Shown: positions 24,965 through 33,909 of the stretch, piece by piece
How positions within the stretch are numbered: the first letter of the stretch is position 1
Layout: the number at the start of each line of letters is the position of its first letter
Source: an uncultured Pseudomonadota bacterium
GTDB taxonomy: Bacteria > Pseudomonadota > Zetaproteobacteria > Mariprofundales > Mariprofundaceae
NCBI GenBank assembly: GCA_913055645.1
Contig: CAJXLC010000022.1
Span: 1 to 36,905 of the forward strand
Direction of reading: 5' to 3'
Length of the DNA: 36,905 bases
Program-made: the position numbers and the translations under genes
The notes under the pieces: model-generated
What the model saw: only the letters and a program-made list of their open reading frames with translations
What the model was told of the DNA's origin: nothing
The model's database searches: none

Positions 24965-25309
24965 TTATAGGCCGTATTTAGCCTTGTTTGCAGCAACTTC
25001 TTCGGCTGATGGAGGGGTGTCTTCTTCCACTTCTGCCAAGTCAAATTTATCACGTTCTGTATCGCATAGTTCATTCAAAGCAATATCGGATTCAAAGACT
25101 TCAGGTACATCTTCTTCAGGGTAAATAGCTTCCCAAGGGCATTCAGGCTCACAAACAGCGCAATCAATGCACTCATCAGGTGAGATAAGTAGCATATTTG
25201 GTGTTTCTTCGCTGACTTCTTTGGGTTGATAAAAACAATCAACGGGACATACCGCAACGCATGCAGTATCTACACAATCTTTACAAAGTTGGGTGACAAC
25301 AAAAGCCAT
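24965..25309 (-). CDS. fdxA: 7Fe ferredoxin ([3Fe-4S][4Fe-4S]), FdxA type
   Basis: Small acidic electron carrier. Cysteines at 9, 12, 17, 21 and 25, then 47, 50, 53 and 57, have the same spacing as Azotobacter ferredoxin I, where Cys8, 16 and 49 hold a 3Fe-4S cluster and Cys20, 39, 42 and 45 a 4Fe-4S cluster. The second motif reads [13 protein letters not shown]-terminal extension of about 50 acidic residues ([20 protein letters not shown] end) is usual in this group. The start at 25309 has AGAGG 8 bases upstream. It is flanked by a strong terminator and by a 102-base upstream gap, so it may be its own unit. The redox partner is not evident from the neighbours. Confidence 0.93.
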   Translation of the reverse strand: MAFVVTQLCKDCVDTACVAVCPVDCFYQPKEVSEETPNMLLISPDECIDCAVCEPECPWEAIYPEEDVPEVFESDIALNELCDTERDKFDLAEVEEDTPPSAEEVAANKAKYGL

Positions 25310-25411
25310 GGTGTGTACCTCTTATATTTAGAATTTCTGCGAAGCATAGACGAGTGCTAAAACAAAATCACCTATAAGCGTTCAATTGTATGAGAAAGGG
25401 TACAGAAGGCT

Positions 25412-26941
25412 TTACTTGAGGTATAGGTGATAGTGGTGTGTTGGACTATGAATATCGATTAAAGTTTGAGGTTCCAAACCTTCTTGAATCAGTTGTTCGC
25501 GTAGCGTATTTAAATCAATATGGGCATCACGAATATGCTCGTGGATATGCTCAGGCATAAGAGATTCAAGTTGCAGGGCGTTTTCTGCTGGTAAAGTGAT
25601 GTGTATAGGCTCTTTGTCTGGACGTTTAATATGAATATGCAGCTGTTTGGCAGACCCTTTGTAAACAGGTGTTTCATTTATAGGAGTGCTACCGAGCTGC
25701 CAAAGTGTACTTTCTTCTATGACTTGAGTTTTAACAGCTTGTTTAAGGCACTCCCACCAATCTAGCTGTACGTTAAGTGTTTCAATTTGTGTGACTAGCC
25801 CCTGAAAAACACGGATTAAAAGAAATAAATCGGCAGGGCATGCAGAGCGAAACAGCCAGCGTTCGTCGCCTAATAAATCTGCAACGGCATCACTCAAATG
25901 CCATGTTGTGCTATGAAATGGGGCGTCTTTTATAAATGGTTGGAATAAAAGTTGCATAAGCTGTGGTAATTTATCTTGAATGGGTTTGAGTTTTTCTGCA
26001 TCAAAACCCAATGAGACAAAAGCATCAAGTAATATGATGTCGGACTCGGAACGACTATGTAAAATTAATTTTAATAATGCCATGCGGCGTGTTTTTTCGA
26101 CGTTCATCATGCAACCAAAATCCAAAAGTATCGTTTGTGGTTTGCTATCGTGATATTGAAAAAGCATATTGCCTGGGTGTGGGTCACCATGCACAAGCCC
26201 GAATTCAAAAAGGCTTTGGAACATGGTTTGCATCAATGTGCGAGCAATATATGAGCGCGCAGGCAAAGACCATGTAGCCGCCTCGGATAAACGCACACCT
26301 TCAACCCACTCTTGCACCAAAATATTTTTCCTGCATAAAACGGGAAAAACATGGGGAACATGTAGCCCTTCGACATGCATAGTTGAGTAAAATTTTAGTT
26401 GTTGTTTCATTTCATGGAGGTAGTCTAATTCATTGTTGAGTGTGTCTTTGAGTGTGATTTTATAACTCTCTAAATCGAATGCCCAGGTTTTGATAGGACC
26501 ACCAGCGGGTACTAAACCAGCAAGCTTCATTTCGGCATCAATAGCTGTGCCAATATCAGGGTACTGAACTTTGACAGCGACGCTTTCACGATTATTCAAA
26601 TAAGCATGGTGAACTTGCCCCAATGATGCAGCAGCATGACTTTCTTCAATATCCTTTAATATAAAGCGTAAGGGTTGCTGCCAGGTTTGTTCGAGAATAG
26701 GTTTGATATGTGTTAATGGCCATGGCTCAATGCTGGTGGTGAGTTTGGCGTAAGGTGTGGCTTCATCCATGCCGGCCAAGAATTGTCCGACTTTCATGGG
26801 GAGACCGCGTGAGCCTGCTAATAATTCTGATAGTGCATGACGGGCGGCTTGTTGCGTGTGTTCGTTTTCAGTTTTGCGAATACGACGTATAACCCAAGCC
26901 ATGTGAAACAAACGCATGCTGCGTTGAAAAATAGTTAACAT
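25412..26941 (-). CDS. ABC1/UbiB-family atypical protein kinase-like protein
   Basis: The protein has the hallmarks of the UbiB/COQ8/ADCK family: KVGQ in GLPMKVGQFLAG (Lys50-Gln53), the A-rich loop AAASLGQVH (103-111) in place of a glycine-rich loop, VAVK with Lys124, catalytic HGDPHPGN (251-258) and DFG (274-276). Family members are ATPases that support ubiquinone biosynthesis or lipid handling. The C-terminus lacks an evident pair of membrane helices like those of E. coli UbiB, and no ubi gene is adjacent, so I do not assign ubiB. The roughly 150 C-terminal residues (about 360-509) match nothing I recognise. The start at 26941 is plausible but without a strong ribosome site. Confidence 0.85.
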   Translation of the reverse strand: MLTIFQRSMRLFHMAWVIRRIRKTENEHTQQAARHALSELLAGSRGLPMKVGQFLAGMDEATPYAKLTTSIEPWPLTHIKPILEQTWQQPLRFILKDIEESHAAASLGQVHHAYLNNRESVAVKVQYPDIGTAIDAEMKLAGLVPAGGPIKTWAFDLESYKITLKDTLNNELDYLHEMKQQLKFYSTMHVEGLHVPHVFPVLCRKNILVQEWVEGVRLSEAATWSLPARSYIARTLMQTMFQSLFEFGLVHGDPHPGNMLFQYHDSKPQTILLDFGCMMNVEKTRRMALLKLILHSRSESDIILLDAFVSLGFDAEKLKPIQDKLPQLMQLLFQPFIKDAPFHSTTWHLSDAVADLLGDERWLFRSACPADLFLLIRVFQGLVTQIETLNVQLDWWECLKQAVKTQVIEESTLWQLGSTPINETPVYKGSAKQLHIHIKRPDKEPIHITLPAENALQLESLMPEHIHEHIRDAHIDLNTLREQLIQEGLEPQTLIDIHSPTHHYHLYLK

Positions 26942-27059
26942 GGTGAATATTGCATATTACAAATTGTTAAATGAACGATTAAGGTGAAATTTAGCGGTGC
27001 TATTGTCGTACATTTATTGATTGTTTTTAGTAGTTTCAATGGTATCGCATTCATTTCGG

Positions 27060-27080
27060 CTAGAAGTCTAGCGGACTTAG
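27060..27080 (-). repeat. Repeat copy 1 (inverted) of the pre-dnaE family
   Basis: Read on the - strand: CTAAGTCCGCTAGACTTCTA followed by G. It matches copy 2 at 17 of 21 positions, keeping the CTAA-TCCG-AGACT-CTAG framework. Confidence 0.6.
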
Positions 27081-27204
27081 ATGATTGTTGCGAGAAATAG
27101 CGGGGTTGAGGTGATTTTTACATTGCATTGAGGCGAATAGTAGCGCTATTTAAGGAAATTCAATGTGAAAAGCGACCCATATCCGATTTTTCGTAGTAAA
27201 TAAG

Positions 27205-27227
27205 CCTAAATCCGACAGACTCCTAGA
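27205..27227 (+). repeat. Repeat copy 2 of the pre-dnaE family
   Basis: Reads CCTAAATCCGACAGACTCCT then AGA. It is the most consensus-like copy and lies about 95 bases before the dnaE start. It resembles small dispersed intergenic repeats of the REP type. Confidence 0.6.
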
Positions 27228-27290
27228 TTAGGTTTAAGTTTGTTAAGGGTTAAAATTTTTCTATGTGTTGTGTGCTTGTTCTTGGCTTGT

Positions 27291-27313
27291 CCTAAGTCGA
27301 ATAGACTCTTAGT
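27291..27313 (+). repeat. Repeat copy 3 of the pre-dnaE family, in the dnaE leader
   Basis: Reads CCTAAGTCGAATAGACTCTT then AGT. It is identical to copy 2 at 17 of 23 positions, begins exactly 86 bases after it, and ends 8 bases before the dnaE ATG. Its ends can pair weakly (CTAAGTC with GACTCTTAG), so it could affect dnaE translation. Confidence 0.55.
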
Positions 27314-27321
27314 GTTGAGGC

Positions 27322-30300
27322 ATGTCTTTTTCGCAGTTTACGCCATTTGTCCATTTGCATAATCATTCTGATTTTTCGCTTTTATCAGGTATGAGCAGTG
27401 TGAAAGAGATTATTCAGACTGCAATTGATATGCGCCAACCTGCCGTAGCATTGACTGATTATGGCAACTTATTTGGCGCGATTGCATTTTATTCACAGGC
27501 TATAAGTGCAGGTGTGAAACCCATTATGGGTTGTGAACTGTTTGTCTGTGATGATTATCAAAAACGGGTATCCGATGGACCACGTGGACCACGTTATGCA
27601 CAAGTTGTATTGCTTGCACGCAACAATGAGGGCTGGAAAAATCTACTCAAGCTTGTGTCGATTGGTTATTTGGAAGGTTTTTATTATAAACCACGTATTG
27701 ATAAGGCTTTATTGCGCCAATATGGCAAAGGATTGATTGCATTATCCAGTGGCAAGGAAGGTGAAATCGAGCGTCTATTGCAAAAAGGTGATGAGCAAGG
27801 TGCGCGTGCTATGGCATTGGAATACCGAGAGATATTCAATCAAGAAGAGGGCGAATCGCCTTGTTTTTTTATTGAATTGCAGGATCACGGCGCTTCTGCG
27901 CAACGAATGCTTAATGAAAAGCTCATTGAGCTAGCTTATAGCTTGGATATCCCCTTGGTGGCGAGTAATAATAGTCACTTTATTCAACGTGATGATTTTG
28001 AGGCGTTTGAGGCAATGCTAGCTTTGCGCGATAACCGCACCTTGGATGATGTGGAGCATGGGTTTAATCAGGAATGTTGTTTTAAATCGTATGAGGATAT
28101 GGCGCAGTTGTTTGAAGATGTGCCAGAAGCGATTGCCAATACCATGAATATTGCCACGCGCTGCAATGTAGATTTACAGTTTGGACAATATAAATTACCA
28201 GATTTCCAAGCACCCAATGGTATGGAATTGGCTGATTATATGCGTAAGCAAGCACATGATGGACTAGATGCGCGTTGGCCAGCGATTCTTGCGGGTAAAC
28301 CTGATGCGAATCGTGCTGAATATGATGCTCGTTTGAAATTTGAATTGGATATTATCAATCAAATGGGTTTTCCAGGGTACTTTCTCATCGTTGCTGATTT
28401 TATTCAATGGTCCAAAGAACAGGAAATTCCGGTAGGCCCAGGTCGCGGTTCAGGGGCGGGTTCATTGGTGGCATATGCCATGTTAATTACTGATTTGGAC
28501 CCGATTAAATATGGATTGTTGTTTGAACGATTTTTAAATCCAGAACGTGTTTCCATGCCCGATTTTGATATTGATTTTTGCATGTCGCGGCGTGAGGAAG
28601 CGATTCGTTATGTTACCCAAAAATATGGCGAGGAGAAGGTTTCTCAGATTATTACCTTTGGTGCGATGAAAGCCAAAGCGGTGATTCGTGATGTTGGGCG
28701 CGTACTGGATATGGAATTGGGTAAGGTGAATATGATTGCCAAGTTGATTCCTGATGAATTAAAAATGACCTTAGCAAAAGCCGTGGAAGCAGAAAATAGG
28801 CTTGCTAAGCTTATTGATGAGGATGATGAAGTTGCACGCTTGTTTGATTTGGCATACAAATTGGAGGGCAAGCATCGTAATGCAGGTACGCATGCGGCAG
28901 GTGTGGTGATTGGTAAAGATGCTTTGGTAGAAAATGCACCCTTGTTCAAAATTGCAGGTGCTGAATCCAAAGTTGTACAGTGGGATATGGGAAATTCTGA
29001 GAAAATGGGCTTGATTAAGTTCGATTTTCTTGGCCTTAAGACCCTCACTGTGATTGATTTGGCTTGCCGCTTGGTGCGCAAGCAAAAAGGCGATGAAGAC
29101 TTCGATATTACCACCATTCCCATGCATGATGAAGCCAGCTTTCAATTGATGCAGCGTGGTCAAACCAAGGCAGTATTCCAGGTGGAATCACAAGGCATGC
29201 GCGAACTTCTCACCGAGCTCAAACCAGATTGTTTTGAAGATATTATTGCCTTGGTAGCGTTGTACCGTCCAGGACCGATGGAATCGGGCATGGTGGGTAC
29301 GTATGTGGAATGTAAACATGGTCGCCAAGAGATTGTGTATCCATTGCCACAGTTAGAACCTATTCTTAAAGAAACCAATGGGGTCATTTTGTATCAGGAA
29401 CAAGTGATGCAAATTGCGCAGGTATTGGCTGGTTATAGTTTGGGTCAGGCGGATATGTTGCGTCGCGCTATGGGTAAGAAAAAGCCTGAAGAAATGGCGG
29501 AGCAGCGCAAGATTTTTATGGCAGGCTCTGAAAAGCAAGGTGTTCCAGATGATAAAGCCGAGCATGTATTTGATTTGATGGAGAAATTTGCAGGGTATGG
29601 GTTTAATAAATCGCATTCAGCAGCCTATGCATTGATTTGCTATCAAACTGCCTATTTGAAAGCTCATTACCCGCAAGCCTTTATGGCAGCAACGCTATCC
29701 TGTGATATGGGTAATGCCGATAAAGTTGCAGCTTTGGTTGCCGATTGTGCGGAAATGAATTTGCCGATGTTACCACCTGATGTGAATGCTTCTGATTGGG
29801 AGTTTGTACCAGAAGGAGATGCTATTCGATATGGTATAGGGGCAATCAAAGGTGTAGGTGAAGCGGCGATTCGTAGCTTGGTTGAAGCCAGAAAAGCGGG
29901 TGATAATTTTACATCTTTTGATGATATGGTGATGCGTTTGCCAGAAAAAACGCTAAACAAACGTGTTTGTGAGGCATTGGTTAAAGCAGGGGCGATGAAT
30001 GCCATGATTCCACATATGCGTTCTGGTTTGGAAGGTATGGCAACGGCATTGGATGAAGCCTCTCGTCGTCGACATGATCGTTTGGCAAGTCAGGTCGGGC
30101 TGTTTGGTGTTGCGGAGCCTTGTGAAGATGGCAATGATTTATTTCCGTGGTTAGAGCCGTGGGATGAGCGTGAATGTTTACAGGCTGAGCGGGATGTATT
30201 GGGCTTTTACTTAACTGGGCACCCTTTGGAAAGCTATTTACACCAAGTTTCAGGCTTAGCGGATATTCATTTGGGTCAACTATCAGGATGTTTGGATGAA

Positions 30301-30849
30301 GCTAAAGTTGTGGTTCCCGTATTTGTATCTTCGATGCGTGAGTTTAGAACTGCCCGTGGCATGATGGCTTTTGTGCAATTGGAAGACTTGCATGGTCGAG
30401 CGGAAATGGTGGTGTTTTCCAAATTATACGAATCCTGTCGTGAGATGTTGCAAGCTGATGCTCCCTTATTATTGGCAGCGAAAGTCGATGCATCCAAAGA
30501 TGAACCCACACTGATTGCTGAAGCGATTATTTTGCTTGAAGATGTTCTGCCCGAGTTAGTGCAGCGGATTACGCTTGCTGTTCATGCGAGCACATTAAAT
30601 GATGAAAGCATCAAAGTGTTACGTCAATTCCCCGTTGATTCGGATGCCCATGTGCAGTGGCGGTTTCAAGTAGCGTTAGCAAATGGCAGCATTGCGCGAC
30701 TTGAGTCGGCATTGCCTGCACCATTGTGGAATCATATTGTGCGGCGTTCATTGTATGAGCATTTTGGTATGGATGCCGTGTCAGTGCAGTGCGCGACTTG
30801 GAAACCAGTTATTGTAGAGAACCGAACATTTCGTAAAAAAACAGCCTGA
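27322..30849 (+). CDS. dnaE: DNA polymerase III subunit alpha DnaE
   Basis: The replicative polymerase catalytic subunit. The PHP domain begins FVHLHNHSDFSLLSGMSS at residue 9. The polymerase domain has PGRGSGAGSLVAYAM, and the catalytic aspartates Asp414 and Asp416 in MPDFDIDF and Asp568 in IKFDFLGLKTLT. The finger and helix-hairpin-helix regions follow (KSHSAAYALICYQTAYLKA, then GIGAIKGVGEAAI), with an OB-fold at about 1000-1080. At 1175 residues it matches type-1 DnaE (E. coli 1160). The start at 27322 is the first ATG after an in-frame TGA; GAGG lies only one base from it, so the ribosome site is poorly spaced. accA follows 36 bases later. Confidence 0.98.
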   Translation: MSFSQFTPFVHLHNHSDFSLLSGMSSVKEIIQTAIDMRQPAVALTDYGNLFGAIAFYSQAISAGVKPIMGCELFVCDDYQKRVSDGPRGPRYAQVVLLARNNEGWKNLLKLVSIGYLEGFYYKPRIDKALLRQYGKGLIALSSGKEGEIERLLQKGDEQGARAMALEYREIFNQEEGESPCFFIELQDHGASAQRMLNEKLIELAYSLDIPLVASNNSHFIQRDDFEAFEAMLALRDNRTLDDVEHGFNQECCFKSYEDMAQLFEDVPEAIANTMNIATRCNVDLQFGQYKLPDFQAPNGMELADYMRKQAHDGLDARWPAILAGKPDANRAEYDARLKFELDIINQMGFPGYFLIVADFIQWSKEQEIPVGPGRGSGAGSLVAYAMLITDLDPIKYGLLFERFLNPERVSMPDFDIDFCMSRREEAIRYVTQKYGEEKVSQIITFGAMKAKAVIRDVGRVLDMELGKVNMIAKLIPDELKMTLAKAVEAENRLAKLIDEDDEVARLFDLAYKLEGKHRNAGTHAAGVVIGKDALVENAPLFKIAGAESKVVQWDMGNSEKMGLIKFDFLGLKTLTVIDLACRLVRKQKGDEDFDITTIPMHDEASFQLMQRGQTKAVFQVESQGMRELLTELKPDCFEDIIALVALYRPGPMESGMVGTYVECKHGRQEIVYPLPQLEPILKETNGVILYQEQVMQIAQVLAGYSLGQADMLRRAMGKKKPEEMAEQRKIFMAGSEKQGVPDDKAEHVFDLMEKFAGYGFNKSHSAAYALICYQTAYLKAHYPQAFMAATLSCDMGNADKVAALVADCAEMNLPMLPPDVNASDWEFVPEGDAIRYGIGAIKGVGEAAIRSLVEARKAGDNFTSFDDMVMRLPEKTLNKRVCEALVKAGAMNAMIPHMRSGLEGMATALDEASRRRHDRLASQVGLFGVAEPCEDGNDLFPWLEPWDERECLQAERDVLGFYLTGHPLESYLHQVSGLADIHLGQLSGCLDEAKVVVPVFVSSMREFRTARGMMAFVQLEDLHGRAEMVVFSKLYESCREMLQADAPLLLAAKVDASKDEPTLIAEAIILLEDVLPELVQRITLAVHASTLNDESIKVLRQFPVDSDAHVQWRFQVALANGSIARLESALPAPLWNHIVRRSLYEHFGMDAVSVQCATWKPVIVENRTFRKKTA

Positions 30850-30885
30850 TGATATATATTGGTTGTATAAAGTAAGGAGGGAATC

Positions 30886-31845
30886 ATGGCCCGAAGTTAT
30901 CTTGAGTTTGAACGTCCTATTGCTGAAATGAGTGCGAAAATTGATGAATTATCACGCATGGGTAGTGATGCCGATGTAGATATTGCTGAAGAAGTGGAGC
31001 GGCTTAGCAAAAAGCGCGATCAATTGATTGAAAAAACATATGGGCAAGCGACCCGTGGTCAGATGGCGCAGCTATCGAGGCATCCTGACCGCCCTAATTT
31101 TTTGGATTATGTGCCGTTGATTTTTGATGATTTTAAAGAGTTGCATGGGGATCGTGCGTTTGCTGATGATGCGGCGATTGTTGGCGGCATTGCGCGCTTT
31201 GGTTCGCGTTCAGTGATGATTGTCGGACATCAAAAAGGGCGCGATACCAGGGAAAAGATTCGTCGTAACTTTGGCATGGCGAGACCAGAAGGTTACCGTA
31301 AAGCCTTGCGCCTTTTCCATTTAGCGGAACGTTTTGATATGCCAGTGATGACCTTTATTGATACCGCAGGTGCTTGGCCAGGCATTGATGCGGAAGAGCG
31401 TGGGCAAAGTGAGGCCATTGCACGTAACCTAATGGAATTGGCGGTATTGAAAGTACCAGTGATTTGCACAGTGATTGGTGAGGGTGGCTCTGGTGGTGCA
31501 TTGGCAATTGGTGTGGGTGATAGGTTATATATGCAGCAATTATCGACATATTCTGTGATTTCCCCTGAAGGATGTGCAGCTATTTTATGGCGTGATAGAG
31601 CATTTGCAGATAAAGCAGCCGAATCATTAAAACCAACGGTGACAGATTTGCAAGAACTTGGCTTGATTGATGGCGTGATTCCAGAACCAAAAGAAGGGGC
31701 GCATCGTAATTTGGAAGAGGCTGCATCGATGATGTCGGAAGTGCTGGATAACGCATTGAATGAAGTCTTGGCGATACCTGTAGAAAAATTATTAGAGCAG
31801 CGTGAGCAACGTTTGCGTCAGTTGGGCGAATTCGCAGAAGTTTAA
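30886..31845 (+). CDS. accA: Acetyl-CoA carboxylase carboxyltransferase subunit alpha AccA
   Basis: Carboxyltransferase alpha subunit that, with AccD, transfers CO2 from biotin to acetyl-CoA to start fatty acid synthesis. The N-terminal helical region ([18 protein letters not shown]) is followed by [38 protein letters not shown], the oxyanion-hole glycines in [17 protein letters not shown] and the [15 protein letters not shown] motif. The 319 residues equal the E. coli length. AGGAGGG lies 6-7 bases upstream. The dnaE-accA order also occurs in E. coli, so co-transcription is likely. Confidence 0.98.
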   Translation: MARSYLEFERPIAEMSAKIDELSRMGSDADVDIAEEVERLSKKRDQLIEKTYGQATRGQMAQLSRHPDRPNFLDYVPLIFDDFKELHGDRAFADDAAIVGGIARFGSRSVMIVGHQKGRDTREKIRRNFGMARPEGYRKALRLFHLAERFDMPVMTFIDTAGAWPGIDAEERGQSEAIARNLMELAVLKVPVICTVIGEGGSGGALAIGVGDRLYMQQLSTYSVISPEGCAAILWRDRAFADKAAESLKPTVTDLQELGLIDGVIPEPKEGAHRNLEEAASMMSEVLDNALNEVLAIPVEKLLEQREQRLRQLGEFAEV

Positions 31846-31910
31846 TTAGACAGACGCTTGTTGTTTTGGAACCCATGCGTATGCTTCGCCGCCCACAGCG
31901 TGTTGTGTTT

Positions 31911-32000
31911 GGAGAGATGTCTGAGTGGCTGAAGGAGCACGCTTGGAAAGCGTGTGAACTCGTAAGGGTTCCGAGGGTTCGAATCCCTCTCTCTCCGCCA
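31911..32000 (+). tRNA. tRNA-Ser (anticodon GGA)
   Basis: The acceptor stem GGAGAGA/TCTCTCC pairs perfectly, with discriminator G and an encoded CCA (31998-32000). The anticodon stem CACGC/GCGTG encloses TTGGAAA with anticodon GGA, reading UCC/UCU serine codons. A long variable arm (about 15 bases) and the T-loop GGTTCGAATCC are as expected for serine tRNA. It lies 65 bases after accA and is the last host gene before the mobile module. Confidence 0.97.
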
Positions 32001-32011
32001 GTTAGTCTAGG

Positions 32012-32034
32012 CCACCTATGATAGGTGGTTTTTT
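32012..32034 (+). terminator. Intrinsic terminator of tRNA-Ser
   Basis: A perfect 7-bp stem CCACCTA/TAGGTGG with a TGA loop is followed by six T, C and five more T. It starts 12 bases after the tRNA CCA end and should end transcription from the accA/tRNA side. Confidence 0.9.
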
Positions 32035-32244
32035 CTTTTTAAGAAGTCCCGAATTCTGCGGGGTTATTGGGCTTGTTCGGATTCTTAGTTTCTCTAAACT
32101 TGCTATATTAATGCTCTATAAAGGCACTCTTATACCATAATTCTCAGTGGCACTTTTGTCGGTACCGTTCAATTGTAGTATTGGTTAGCCAAATATCCGA
32201 TATTTGCATTCATTTCAGGCTTTCATCTGCTGGATTGCGTTACT
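32035..32244. other. Gap between tRNA-Ser and the recombinase gene; possible left element end
   Basis: The 210 bases hold no gene. A 15-base palindrome, AAATATC-C-GATATTT, lies at 32191-32205, close to the recombinase stop. Any attachment core would be expected here or in the tRNA 3' end, but no second copy is visible within the window, so no att site can be assigned. Confidence 0.4.
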
Positions 32245-33909
32245 CTATAGCACACCAAGCAGCCTGCGTTGTTCAGACCAATCAAGCGGTAATGGTACTG
32301 CTTTTTTCAAACATTCAGAGTTAAGCTCTATAGGTTGCTCCCCCTGCAATATCTTTTGCACTATGAATGGATCTAGAAGTGCGAGATAAACTGTTCGTGT
32401 AAAATATGACCTGCTGACATTCTCTTGCCTCGCTAGAGACTGGATGCTGTCGTATTGGCCAGATGTAAGTTTAGCAAACCACTGGTGAGATTTTGCAATT
32501 AACGCCACCATCTTCGGATCAGTTTTTTTAGGAACTGGGGTGCCAGTTGGCTGGACAATTAGCCTCATGGCCATTCCGCACCTTTTTAGCCGTACAGGTA
32601 GCGTGATCGAAGCAGTCACATCAGAAATATCATTTGATGCCCATATCCTATTGGTATGAAACACAATCACGATTTTGCGATTATGAATGGTGATTCGCTT
32701 CACGATACGATTAAGTATCTCAATTGTGCCGGGTGAGTTTTCTTTAGCTAACGCCTTGGCAAGATTTTGTGCCTGGTGGAGTTTCTTTTGTATATGTGTG
32801 TTAGCAGTGCCGGTGAACTCGAGCAGCTTCGACTTGTCGGTCAGGAAACTTTCAACCGTACCTAGCACTGCATTCTCCAGCTCTCTGGCCGGCAAACGCA
32901 ATCTTGTGGGAGAAGAGTCCGGAGCCTTTTTGATTAGTGAGTGTGTTACGTAATAACGATAACGGCGTTCACCTTTTTTTGTATGTGTGGGTGTTAACCT
33001 GTTGCCATGATCGTCGAATACGAGACCCGTTAGAAGGCTTGGGTGAGAAGCTGTTGCCCTAGTTTGGTGATTGTGTCTGTTACTATTTAAATGCGCCTGT
33101 ACCGCGTCCCATGTTTTCGTATCTACAATGGCAGGTTGATTGCCATCATAGACCTTCTTTTTATGTGCGATCTTTCCGATATAAACTGGATTACGCAAAA
33201 TACGGTATAGGTGGCCTCGGCTGAATGGCTTTCCACCCATTTCTTTTTTCTGAGACGTTCTACGGATGGGGGTCAGGCACGCACGCTTATCCAGTTCGTT
33301 TTTTAACCTTCGAACACATCCGTATTCTAGGTAGAGCCGGAATATTTTTCGTATGCAGTCAGCTTGAGCTTCATCAATCACCAGAGTCCGTTCATGAGGG
33401 GTATAACCTATGGGTGGAATCCCGCCCATCCACATTCCCTTTTTTTTGGATGCAGCGATCTTGTCCCGGATCCGTTCCCCAGTGACCTCACGTTCAAACT
33501 GTGCAAAAGAAAGCAGTACGTTCAGCGTCAGGCGGCCCATAGAGCTCGTGGTATTGAACTGCTGTGTAACCGATACAAACGAGACTACGTGCTCATCAAA
33601 TAGCTCCACAAGCTTTGCAAAGTCCGCCAGTGAGCGCGTGAGTCGATCTACCTTGTAAACCACTACGATGTGAACGCGTCTGGCTTTAATATCAGCCATT
33701 AACTGTTTCAGGGCAGGGCGCTCTGTATTGCCGCCAGAGAACCCACCATCATCATAGCGATCTACTATAGCTTTCCAGCCCTGTGACTTCTGACTAAGTA
33801 CAAATGCCTCACAGGCCTCACGCTGGGCATCCAAGGAGTTGAATTCCTGCTCTAGGCCGTCTTCCGTGGATTTCCGAGTATATATGGCACAGCCTCTGTA
33901 CTCCTTCAT
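32245..33909 (-). CDS. Large serine recombinase (site-specific integrase) of the DUF2924-associated type
   Basis: The 554 residues begin with a resolvase catalytic domain: Ser14 in IYTRKSTEDG is the predicted nucleophile, with DGGFSGGNTERPALKQL and VVYKVDRLTRSLADF farther along. A recombinase domain follows (PIGYTPHERTLVIDEAQADC through FSRGHLYRILRNPVYIGKI). The usual Cys4 zinc ribbon is replaced by a cysteine-free segment (GLVFDDHGNRLTPTHTKK, RYRYYVTHSL), as in the recombinase group found next to DUF2924 genes. The start at 33909 overlaps the DUF2924 stop in ATGA; a longer frame to 34050 lies inside that gene. Likely role: integration and excision of this module. Confidence 0.92.
   Translation of the reverse strand: MKEYRGCAIYTRKSTEDGLEQEFNSLDAQREACEAFVLSQKSQGWKAIVDRYDDGGFSGGNTERPALKQLMADIKARRVHIVVVYKVDRLTRSLADFAKLVELFDEHVVSFVSVTQQFNTTSSMGRLTLNVLLSFAQFEREVTGERIRDKIAASKKKGMWMGGIPPIGYTPHERTLVIDEAQADCIRKIFRLYLEYGCVRRLKNELDKRACLTPIRRTSQKKEMGGKPFSRGHLYRILRNPVYIGKIAHKKKVYDGNQPAIVDTKTWDAVQAHLNSNRHNHQTRATASHPSLLTGLVFDDHGNRLTPTHTKKGERRYRYYVTHSLIKKAPDSSPTRLRLPARELENAVLGTVESFLTDKSKLLEFTGTANTHIQKKLHQAQNLAKALAKENSPGTIEILNRIVKRITIHNRKIVIVFHTNRIWASNDISDVTASITLPVRLKRCGMAMRLIVQPTGTPVPKKTDPKMVALIAKSHQWFAKLTSGQYDSIQSLARQENVSRSYFTRTVYLALLDPFIVQKILQGEQPIELNSECLKKAVPLPLDWSEQRRLLGVL

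Larger units (their letters stand above)
26942..27321. other. 380-base intergenic region between divergent ubiB-like and dnaE genes
   Basis: It must contain the promoters for both divergent genes, but I see no convincing -35/-10 pair. It is AT-rich and holds three copies of an imperfect 21-23 base repeat, listed separately. No open reading frame worth calling is present. Confidence 0.6.

Noticed and set aside
27228-27290. dnaE promoter in the AT-rich stretch containing GGTTAAAATT
   Set aside because: A TAAAAT hexamer exists, but no acceptable -35 sits 16-18 bases upstream, so I do not call a promoter.
27060-27313. CRISPR array before dnaE
   Set aside because: Only three imperfect copies, one inverted, with unequal spacing and no cas genes nearby.
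28644-30509. Series of antisense open frames within dnaE
   Set aside because: They mirror dnaE codon bias on the opposite strand and have no family features or ribosome sites.
27048-32221. Shared segment gcattcatttc-ggct at about 27048 and 32206 as a possible att repeat pair
   Set aside because: The match is only about 15 AT-rich bases with a one-base gap, and such a pair would enclose dnaE, accA and tRNA-Ser, which are core genes.
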